A stretch of 64,000 nt of DNA from assembly GCA_021014325.1 (NCBI GenBank), contig CM037474.1, forward strand, positions 5,559,130-5,623,129, read 5' to 3'. Shown here one piece after another: positions 24,163-35,400 of the stretch. Below the pieces are notes generated by a model. The model worked only from the letters and a program-made list of their open reading frames with translations. It searched no databases and was not told where the DNA came from. The stretch's first letter is position 1, and every line of letters starts with the position of its first letter. The position numbers and the translations under genes are program-made. This DNA comes from Plazaster borealis (Eukaryota > Echinodermata > Asteroidea > Forcipulatida > Labidiasteridae).

Positions 24163-24164
24163 TC

Positions 24165-24199
<35 letters not shown>

Positions 24200-24530
24200 G
24201 TTCTTATATTGCGCATTTTACAATAAACGTCTCAATGCGCTTTACATTAGTGCCCTGGTCATTGGGCCAATAACATTCCTTTAACCTTTCTCAGCTCCCT
24301 GGGGAGTATACAACCCTGGGCAACTGTGGCGCTCCGAAGGCTTTTTCAAACACAATATCAACCTCTACCCTCGCAGGTACCCATTTATACCCCTGGGTGA
24401 AGAGACGCAACTATAGTTAAGTGTCTTGCTCAAGGACACAAGTGCCATGACCGGGATTCGAACCCACAACCTGATGACTAACCACCAGAACTTGAATTCG
24501 ATGCTCTTAACCGCTCGGCCACGACACCCT
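24163..24530 (-). mobile_element. tRNA-derived SINE, family 1, with AAT/TAA tail
   Basis: An AAT microsatellite tail at about 24163-24197, a body, and a tRNA-like head at 24440-24530 on the minus strand. It lies in the PQBP1 5' UTR intron. Confidence 0.85.
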
Positions 24531-24814
24531 ACAATGCCAAGTGAAAAGGTGGTGGTAATCATCTTTCCTCTACTTATCATAGTTTGTGGTTCAAGGACAT
24601 TTCGTTCAGTCTCTGCTGGTAAGTTTTTGTTGTTTTTTTTCTTCAAAATATTCTCTCGATGATGTTTTAAGTGTTCTAAATTGGTTCATTACACTTTGAA
24701 AATCAAATCTGTGTTCTTAGAATGTGTGTCATGATTTTTGAAAGTGGTAAAAATTTGGCAAATCTGGTCACTAGTCTGACAAAAACATGGTTGAAACTGC
24801 ACAGGACTAATACA

Positions 24815-25205
24815 TAGGATTACTACTACACGGACTGTGTCGTAACCCTCTTGTCTGTGACCTCCGTCAGGAGGATGGAGGGTTAAGATTATCGCAATTA
24901 CACACATCATTCTTTTAGCGCACGTAAATGGGTCCCGTCTAGACCCAGTAACTGGGGCGCTGTACTCCTTTTTCAAAATTTTGACATCATCAGTTGTACG
25001 AGCGCCCCAAATTACGGCCCTATTTTCCTCGAGGGATCTTCATCCAACTCTCGGTTGGATTTTAGACGGGTGCTCTGCCACAACCGGTCTTGGTTATACA
25101 TAGGATAGGATTACTACTCGGACTGTGTCGTAACCCTCCGGTCTGTGACCGTCAGGAGGATGGAGGGTAAAGATTATCGCAATTACACACATCATTCTTT
25201 TACTT
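24815..25205. repeat. Pair of about 110-bp direct repeats
   Basis: Segments near 24815-24920 and 25095-25205 both read GGACTGTGTCGTAACCCTC, then CAGGAGGATGGAGGGT and CGCAATTACACACATCATTC. They lie in the PQBP1 5' UTR intron. Confidence 0.75.
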
Positions 25206-25677
25206 TTACTTAGCGCAATAATGGGTCCCGTCGATATATAGCCACTGTTAATGTTACTGTAGGCGTAGCCACAAACCTCTCTACACACTTTGGACCTAAA
25301 CTTTTTCAACCCACTCCCGAAGTAATAGTAAAATACTATTTTTTATTAGACACAAACGAGTCCTTTTTTATGCACTTTATAATTGGTCCCTTTCATGCAG
25401 CTTCTGTATAGCCACGAACCAGCACACACTTTTGACACAAACTAGTTTTGCAACTGCTGTACCGTCTGTCCCCCTATCTATTCAATCCAGCTCAATCGGT
25501 TCATCTCTCCTCACCCTTTCGTGCGATTAAAAAATAGCCTGTTTTGTTCAGTAGTTACTTTTTATTCGAGGGGAAGTCCCGGTAGTCCCTGTGCCGGGTA
25601 AAAAATCATTTTAAAATTAATTAAATGGAGTGAATATTATTTTAGAGTGAAATAAGCGAAACTTACGTTTTGTTTAC

Positions 25678-26429
25678 CTGCATTCGCCGTCGAGCATAAC
25701 TTACTGCTGCATGCAGTCTGTATCGTAATCCACGATGAAGCGCAAAGCTTCTATTATCCATGGGCTATAAGAACGTTTTACCCACAATGCCGTGGGACAA
25801 ACTTTGATCACGATTTTGTCGAGGCTTCTTCTTATATTCCAATAAAACTAGGGCAGAAACAACTTTCTAAAAATTGCAAAGGACGACATTTTTTATATTG
25901 TATAGATGGCAATGTGATGGCTTTATAATGTAATTATGGCAAGTCCATCCATAAAATCTGACAAATAATTACCAAATATGTTCACTTTCTTTTATCATTG
26001 TTTTGATGCTGATTAGTGTTTGCATGGAGGAAGGAAAAGAGTGTTTGCAAGTGACTATTTTTTTAATTTTCAATGGTCGTTTGTTCAGATATGCAATCTG
26101 ATTTTCATCATGCGGAGAAGATCTGATGTCATTTAAACAAACTCATGCTTATATTATTATTTAATAATATTTAATACAAAAGCATCACAATATACATGTA
26201 CAAAGATTGATTTTCTTGTTTGTAATAAACCGACAAGGTTCCCAAACCATCTCAACTTATGTCGAATGGAGTCTAGTTTTTTTCCTTACATAGATTGATT
26301 TGAGGGCGCTATTTATTTACGCGTGGATTTTTACACCATTGGAGAAAACGTGTACAAAAACAACCCATAAATTGAGTCAGGTTTTACTCTGTGATTACGC
26401 TCTTAAAATTAAATTGTTAGCTTCTCAAC
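25678..26429. promoter_or_regulatory. Shared divergent promoter region between PQBP1 and the hydrolase-like gene
   Basis: The two genes point away from each other. The putative PQBP1 first exon ends near 25800 and the hydrolase start codon is at 26430, so about 600 bp must hold both promoters. A near-palindrome CCCACAATGCCGTGGG lies at about 25780-25796, at the inferred PQBP1 start site. No TATA box is clearly placed. Apart from AT-rich DNA, nothing else is recognised here. Confidence 0.35.
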
Positions 26430-29400
26430 ATGACAAATGAAAAGGGGGACGTGGGTGGTTCAAGAAAACGACGAAAAGAATCTCAAAAATCCCCTCGAAG
26501 GACACATCAAAAAGACAAAGTTGCAGTGACAGAGTCTACCGACAAAAGTGGGGAATCACCGGCGGTGACTGTTCCGACTGCGCCTGTCGAGACACCACCA
26601 ACCCCGGAGTCTAGGCGTAGCGCAAAAAAGAGAGCGGCCAAACAAGAAAAGGTATACAATTTGTGTTTTTGCAAACTGTTGCATTTTAGGGTATTTTATC
26701 ACTTATCAGTTGTGAGCAATTATTCCGTGTTTTTATTTATAAAAGACTGTGTTTTAACACTTGTTCTTTTACAAAAGTACAATTTGTTTTGTATCTTGCT
26801 TGATAGAAATCTTGGGTCGGTAGAAAGCCAAAGGCTTATTTGACCCGTATCATCAATGACTTAAACGCAGACACTGTAGAGGGGTATTAGCTGCAGACAA
26901 TGAAGTTAAAAGCGAGGAGCACAAACGAGAAAAAGATTTGTAATCAAGGTTTTTCCAGTATTTGTTTAACTTTAATTTAAGTTAGTTTTGAATTGGTTAA
27001 TAGAAGGAGCTGCAGACAATCTCATTTGATAAATTGTTCCAATGTTCCATTGCGCTGTACCTCTGAAATGTACTTTAAAGCTTTACTTTAAAACACAGTT
27101 TTATTAATGGAAACAAGGAATAAATTGACATTTTGTGACAACTGAAGTATGGGACAGTTATTTTTTTTCCGCTTCCCTTTTCTTTCAGGATTCAGAATCT
27201 GCTCCCCGTGGTTTTTTCTCAAACTGTTTCCACATTGGAAAGTATGTAGTTCTAGTTTTGGTTTTGCCTGCAATTCTCAACCATGCATCGTTGTATAGGG
27301 AAGCAGCTGAATTAAAACCACAAGGTAAGGTGTACTTTCAGTTTCATACGAGGAATTTTAAAGGGGTTGTATACGTTTGGTAATTGGAACCCACTGTTTG
27401 TTTCAATACTAGATAGTTGTAGATATATACCATAAAACTAACCTGTGAAAATTTCATTTCAAAAGGTGGTAGCGTTTTTGAGATATTGTCGAAAATCTGC
27501 AGCGGTTATGTCCACGCAGGAAGAGTAATCTGCAATTGGAATACACAATCTGAGGAACACTGTTCGTAACGCTTCTCAGATTCAAATTTTTGGGGATAAA
27601 AAGTGATATCTTTGTCCATAACTGCAGTACTTCAAAGTGAAAAGTTTCTCTAAATGCATTATACTGTCCAAAGCTGTTGTACCCTACCAAGAAAGGTTTT
27701 ATTGCCATTAAGTTTCAGAGTCATTACCAAATAAATACAGGCCCTTTAAATTACTATGTTTATATACACGATGACACATGTGGTTTAATTAAATTAACTT
27801 TGTGTTTCATTCCACTACAGTACATTTTGAATTTAATCAGCATTTGTAAATATGATCTTGGGGCTAGATCTAGTAGAGGTAAACAAACATTTGTCTAAGG
27901 TCTTTTAGACTATGCAAAAAATAGTTATTGACCTGACGTTTTGACCCTAGCAGAGTCAGAGTCTTTCTCAAAGGCTAAATGACAATACAACACACATAAA
28001 CAGGTATACTTGTGTAACAGAAGCAGTGAAGTGGAAAGAAATTAAAAGAGAGAGGCAGAAAGCACACAAAAGCAAGGGATGAACAATGGAGAAAAGGGGG
28101 AGGGAAGGGGCTGGTTTAACCACAAGAGGTTGGAAACAAAATCAAAGGTGGGAAGAGAGAGAAAACGTAATTAATTAGTGAATGAGACTAAAAAGGGGGA
28201 TATCTGTTGAAAAAGGAGAAGGCAAAGACAAAAAATTATTTGTCACTTCCTTCCAAACTATCTAGTTACTTTGTTAAAAGGGTAGGCCTATTGTTTTCTA
28301 GAAAGTAACAAACATTATATAGACTACATCATTTTGATGACCATTTTAAATTGTTTTTTTCTTAAGGTGAAATGTATGATGTTGGATGGAATCACAAGAT
28401 GCTTTTACACTGCACTGGCACAGGCTCACCAACAGGTACCAATTTGAGTGTTGTTTCCCCATTGATTTGTTTGTTTGTTTAGATGATCTTCCCAACAAGG
28501 GAACTCGGCAAAGCTCCCACAAGGGGATATAAACGCCAAGCTGGCAACAGCCAATCTCTCTCATACAAACATGGGTTTAATGTCTATGACTATGAATTGC
28601 ACAAAAAAATAAATTGTGATTCAGTCACTAAACGACAATATTTATTCTAGTCATTGTGACATCAGCGGTTAGCTTGGCCGGATTCGAACCCTTGACCTTG
28701 CGATTGCAAGTGATGCAGTCTAACCACTTGACCATGGTAACTTATCCATGGACCAGGCATACTGATCTTATAAAGGTCTAACATATTGTAGCGACGGTGC
28801 TGATCGACCAGTAGGGAGATCCAGCACGACTCCGCAGTGGAGCACCACTGGCCGCCTCTGCCGGTCGATCAGGAAACCCGCTCACCAGAGAACATCCTCT
28901 ATTGGTTCTTCTGGACTTTTTAAAGTTTCGAGAGTAAACAAAAGAATAAAAGGCTCTTGTCAGACGCCCCCAAAAACAAGAGAAACGGTCGCCTTGTGTC
29001 ATTATAAGCTGTGTCAATCCGCAGAGCTAAGTTCACGCTACAATATATTGTTAGTATCTGAACATCATTCGTTCCATCTTTGTGTCTTTAGTTGTTCTTG
29101 ATGCACCAACTGGTATGACGTCAGATGTTTGGTGTTTAATTCAGCCGAGGATTGCTAAATTTACTCGAGTAAGTAGAGAAAGTAGACCTCCGTTCCATTG
29201 ACAAACTGACCCAGCAAACGGTTTAAGTTTTATTCTTCAATTATTTTCATATTCATGAAGATTCTTGAGGTGTCACTGAGTAGGCCTATGTTTTATTCAA
29301 AAGCCAAAGTAAAACTCAATGACTTTGAAACTTTTGCACTTATAAGGTAGGGTCATAGATTGGTTTTTGTCAACGTTATGCTGATTTATAGGCACAATTA

Positions 29401-32400
29401 TAAAGAAAGATACAAAAAAAGTCACATGTGAAAGTTTCAGCTGAATACAGTGTCTACTGGCTGAGAAAACAGCAACAAAACTGTCTCGGTGCTTTCACAA
29501 GAATGTCGAATACACCAACATTTAGCGAGGTGACAGCGGGTACCAACCGCATCTCTGGCCGCAGTATTTGGGAACGGTCACCAACCCTCAGAAATCTGAG
29601 AAACGATTCATGCTTGAATCTTTTCTCACATTCAAATGTTTTGGGGTGAAAAATTATCCAAACCATATTACTTCGAAGGGAATCCTTTCTGAAAATAGTT
29701 TGAAATACTCTCAACAGCTTCAGTGCTTCTCACCAAGTAAGTTTTTGTAGTCATTAATTATTGGAGTAGTTACCAATCTATGACCCTACCTATAGAACTA
29801 TCTATTTCTAAATCTTTAAGAACTATCTATTTCTAATAACATTGATTATGAAGCTCAGTCCAACAATGAGATAATCAATATTCTTACTTAAGAGGAGAGG
29901 GGTTAGGTGAAGTTTGGTTTGTTGACAATTTGTTTTTCTATGTACAGGTTTGTTCTTATGATAGAGCTGGTCTGGGCTTCAGTGAAAGGACACCTGTGGT
30001 AAGATAATAAGCATGACATGATTCAACCTCGTTCCCAGGGGTGATTGATCTCGTCGCCTCACCATTTTTTTTACCAGCGTGCGCTGCTCGCTCATAACCC
30101 CTGGTATTGGTCAATTCAATATTGCCAGTATATGGCACATTTTAGTTAGGCCTGTGGCCAATCCACTTTACCTGCGTGCTCAAGTATGGTAGCCTGCAGA
30201 AGAGGTATCAAGTCATAGAGCAACTGGTCCCCCTCTCTTACTTCTTTGATCTTTTGACTAACTGTATGCAGTTTAGAGTGACCATGTAAAACATGACTTT
30301 ATTTTATTTATTTTATTTAATTTTTTTTTTTTGGGGGGTGGGGAATCACATCAAAATACTTGCATTTTGACCTGACAAGAATAAAACTAATTATGTTTGA
30401 GATTTAAAGGCACTGAACACGTTTGGAAATTGTCAAAGACCAGTGTTCTCACTTGGTGTATCTCAACATATGCATAAAATAACAAACCTGTGAAAATCTG
30501 GGCTCAATTGGTCATTGAAGTTGCAAGAAAATGATGAAAGAAAAAACACCCTTGTTGTACAAATTTGTGTGCTTTTTGCAAGAAGTTTTTATTATTTTAG
30601 TGAGAAATTACCTCTTTCTCAAAAACTACGTTACTTCAGAGTGAGTCGTTTCCTACAATGTTTTACACTATCAACAGCTCTCCGTTGCTTGTTACCAAGT
30701 AAGTTTTTATGCTAATATTTGTTTTGAGTCATTACCAAACGTGTACGATACCTTTAACTGATTTTGTTCTTTCATTTTAATCAAGAATTTTACTTCAGAA
30801 TCCCGCAATGTTGTGAATGAAGTCAGAGGACAAGTTAGTACTGTGGAAAGGCAAGTTAACCATAACAGGTTTTGATTTGAGTGTTTCTGTTGTTTCAAAA
30901 GTATCGGTGGTGACGGTTATCTCAAATCTTGTTAGCTATGTTGCCCAACATGATTGTGAGAGGTTCTTGAATATAAATACTATAAAAAAACAACCCATCA
31001 CTTTCTTGTGATGTGTCATGGCTGAGCGGTTTAGTGCTTCAAATTCAAGTTCTGGTGGTTAAGTCATCAGGGTGTGGGTTCGAAACCCGGTCATGACACT
31101 CGTGTCCTTGAGCAAGACACTTCACCCAGGTGTAAATGGGTACCTGTGAGGGCAGAGATGGTTCTTGTGATTGATTTTGCTTGGTGTGCTACATACTTGG
31201 CAGCACAGGCTGTATACTCCCAAGGGAGATGAGATGGTTTAAGGAATGAAATAAATGGCCCAGTGACCAGGGGTAATAATGTTGGAGTGCCATGAGCGTC
31301 AAGTGAGCGACGGACTTGAACGCTACTATAAGAAGCCGTTATTATTATTATAAAGTAAATTCAAACTGTTGATGTATTTTGTTTTAGTCATCAGAATAAA
31401 TGAGGGAGCTGAAACTCGGGGCAATGAACTACACTCGGAACAATCTAAGAATGCTCACACTGTTGACTAGTTTTAACAGAATTCTGTTTTGAACTCCCCT
31501 GTTTCAGAATGGTAGATGACTTGTATCACCTATTAAAAGTAAGCAGCGATCAGCCTCAACCATTTATCATGGTGGGTTCTGAATTGGGATCCATAAATGC
31601 AAGGTTCTTCACTCAGATGTATGAAAGGTAAGTGTAAGATGGAAACGGGAATTGTGGACCTTCAATTGGTAAAAGAGGTAAAACAATAAATAAATAAACA
31701 ATTTGCAAGGCTAGTCATTCTTACAAGCAGCTGAGGAGCTGAATTGCGAAGGATGCGGCTACAAGGTGTTCGAGAAGCAGCCATGCGAGGGCACCTTTGG
31801 CAGCCAGCCACATCAACCCATATATGACCACGTAGCACAGCTAGAGATTGAAAGTGTTTGATTTTTCAAGAGGGAGGAAAACCGGAGGGCCCGGAGAAAA
31901 ACCATTTTGGCATAGGAGAGGACCACAAACAACTCTACTCACAAATGGCCTTAGCCTAGTATCGAACCAGGGCCACATTGGTTAGAGGCGAGCGTTTTAC
32001 GCACTAGCCACCAATGCCACCCGATGAAACGATGGAAAACACACATCTATGTGCGCGCATTGAAACAGGGAGGGCCAATGAGCAACTTTCTTTTGACCTC
32101 TAGCCGAGGGCGCCCTACTCAAATGACCCCATGTGCATGAGGTCTATACTGTTAAAATGTTGAGATTTATCTCTTCTCTTCTCTTTTTTTTTGTAAACGA
32201 TTCGACCCTAGCAGAGTCTTTCTCGAAGGCTTAATGGCAGAGTCTTTCTCGAAAGGCTAAATTGATTTAGCCTTCAAGAAAGACTCTGTTCGGGTTGAAG
32301 CGTGACTAACTTTGTTTTGCATTTATACCATGGGTCCTTTTGGTTGGTAAGCAGTTTGCAACAGCTAATTCTATTTCCTCTTTTTTTTTAAGAAGAGATT

Positions 32401-35400
32401 ATCAGCAAACAGATTTGTTTATATATGTATATTGCTTAAAATAATACAAAACCAAAGATTATAGCGCGCCGAAGGGGCAATGGGGAACTGGAGCCATTGT
32501 TGTTGGAACGTGAAATAAACATGGGTGCCATTTCAGCAAGCAAATGTTTTGCTGTATCATTGGCAGCAGTGGTCATTGTCTGCACTGATCTATTGTTGCA
32601 TCAAAAGAGTTGCTTGCTGAAATGGCGTCCAGTGAAAATTTCACATTTCAGCCCGAGTTCCCCTTCTTGCGCCTTCGGTGCTCAATAGTTTTTGGACACA
32701 ACAAGAGTAATAAACAGTTTTTATCAAGAACCAAAGTCTGTCCAGATATACGAACTTATATACGAAAAGATAAGTAGTTTACAATGTTTTCCAACACTTT
32801 GGATGTACACCTATCAGTAAAACCATGTGAATCTTCAGAGATTTCGACTCAAATTTTCATCCTGTAATCTGCTGATTTTCAGGGTCCAAGGCCAGATAAT
32901 TACTTTTTCTATTAACATTTGCGCTTGACTTGAATTTTTCTTTGATACAGTGTTGTTTCTGACTTGGTTCTAATCGATCCTCTAGCTGAAGGTATCTTTG
33001 AGATGGACAATGGAATATGGAGTAACTTTTGGTGAGATAGATTCAAATCAAGTCTTTCTTGTACCGGTAGGTCTCAACCAAGTTCCTAGTGTTTTACAAG
33101 AGCTTTTCTGTAAAGAGAAATGGAGAAAGGAATGGCACCTGATGTGACAACTAATTGATTGATTAAAGACCAGCTTAAACGAAAACGGCAACAAGTGATC
33201 TTTGCTGAAATTCATTTAAAAAGTGTTTAATCATTAAGGAAATTGAATTAACATGAGAGTAAACAGATTTGAATTGTAAAGAAAACCCAATCATTTCGAA
33301 AACCCTTCTCCGGTGCTTTTCAGAAAGATTCGCAAAAAGCCATGTGACGTGATCTCTCCTGTTACGTCATTTGTGGGAGCTCCGTTTTGTATAGCGGCTT
33401 TGTTGCAACAACAAAGCAACATCCCACAGATGACGTCGGAGTATTGTCATTTTGACGCACGCCGTCAACAGCAGAAGTCTACTTTTTCAAAACCTTAAGC
33501 TTGGGGGCCTAATTTTTTTAATTATATTTACGACAAATTCAGAAGTGTACAAATATCAAAATTACATTTAAATGATAAACAAACACATTATAAAGTTTAA
33601 ATAGCACTCCTACCAACAATGTTTTCGCTGAAGTAGCTGTTTAACCATTTAGAGACCATAGCGGCTGGAAACGGCTTGTACCATAATGCCCATAGCGGCC
33701 GCAAACGGCTGCAACATCTGACCTACTACCACTCAAACAAAAAGGTCAGAGCTAAGGTCACATTGACATTTTCCAATGTTTCCCATAGTTAAAGGCACTG
33801 AACACGTTTGGTAATTGTCAAAGACCAGTGTTCTCACTTGGTGTATCCCAACATATGCATAAAATAACAAGCCTGTGAAAATTTGGGCTCAATTGGTCAT
33901 CGAAGTTGCAAGAAAATAATGAAAGAAAAAACACCCTTGTTTTACATTTGTGTGCTTTCAGATAGGAATAAAAACTTCTTGCAAGAAGTTTTTATTATTT
34001 TAGTGAGAAATTACCTCTTTCTCAAAAACTATGTTACTTCAGAGGGAGTCGTTTCTCACAATGTTTTATACTATCAACAGCTCTCCGTTGCTTGTTACCA
34101 AGTAAGTTTTTATGCTAATATTTGTTTTGAGTCATTACCAATTGTGTTCGATACCTTTAACATGGTATCTATGTTTCTGAAACAAAACCGAATTTCTGTT
34201 TCATATTATTTTCTCAGACACTTTTAGAGAAAAAATTGTGTCCAAAATTGTGTCCAAAATTGTGTCCAAAATTGTGTCCAAAACTCAACAATATTAGCCA
34301 TGTCTGGTCGTTTGGTTATAATTATATAGATATGAATGGTCTCTAAAGGGTTAAGATTGATGCATCCAGTACTGCGGTACACAACCGCCCTGTTCAATGT
34401 CAATAAGCTGACAATACCAATCTTATCAGGATCCAATTACAACATCTGTGTTCATTTACCATTGACTTGAAGACTTTTTTGAATAGCATGGAACAAGAAT
34501 CAATCGATGTTTTCAACAATTTTTACGCCTGCAAACTTTTCACCATTTAGGTTTCAGCACCTAGTGCCCTCCTTCCAGTCTCTTCAGCTCTCTGCTGCGA
34601 TTGGTCTATCACGCATCGCCTTATTGTTAGGTCTCATGGAACAGCCAATCACAGGCAACGTTGTACCAGACAATGTGGTCATGAGACAGGTGAGATATTT
34701 TCATTTGATTCAACATTGTACAATTATGAACTAAGACAAATTGCCTAGAGCGGAATTTGAATCTGCGACCTCTGGATTAACGTGCCGACGCTCTACCAAC
34801 TGAGCTATCTAGCCCTATTCTGTCAATATCTTTGTTCGGGGGTGCCAGTCAGAAGTCATTCAACCTGTAACTGCCGTATAGCCAGGAATCACATCACAGT
34901 TTACGATACAACCTGGGAAGCGGCAGCAGAGAGATCACCTTAAGGGACTTTGTATTTCAATTTTGGCAACACTGTTACATAAATTGAGTTACATTATTTG
35001 GTGTTGTTATTCTTTATTTCTACAGAAATATTTGCTTTGTCAGCCACGTCATCTGAGTTCAATTGTTGATGAGCATTATTTCATCAATCAGAGTTTAGCT
35101 CAATTAAGGTATGTGATTCCAGTGTTGGGCGGTCGGGTTGGCGTAGTGTAGTCTTCCCTCACCTTCCACCTCTGAGACCCCGGTTTGAATTCCGCTAGGG
35201 TTACTATGTGGATTGGGTTTTGATTCCCTACCTGATCGCATGGGTTTTCCCTGGAATAATTCTCTGGGGTTTTCCTCCCACATCTAAAACTGAAACTTCC
35301 TTCCTTGTCTTCTCCTCCATTAGTCTTTTTGAGATATGGGTGGACACTATAGGAGTGCAGTGTTTGGGTTGGGGTGTATACAGACAAATTACCCAGACCT

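Larger units (their letters stand above)
24131..25800 (-). other. PQBP1: PQBP1 5' UTR: probable non-coding first exon, UTR intron and short second UTR segment
   Basis: Just before the PQBP1 start codon the minus strand shows a pyrimidine-rich acceptor ending in TAG at 24147-24146, so a 15-nt UTR segment (24145-24131) precedes the ATG. Upstream, a good donor (GCAG then gtaaac) follows 25678. The sequence from about 25800 to 25678 is then a likely non-coding first exon, with relatively GC-rich, CpG-containing DNA around it. The intron between them holds a SINE (24163-24530) and a pair of 110-bp direct repeats. The transcription start is inferred only. Confidence 0.45.
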
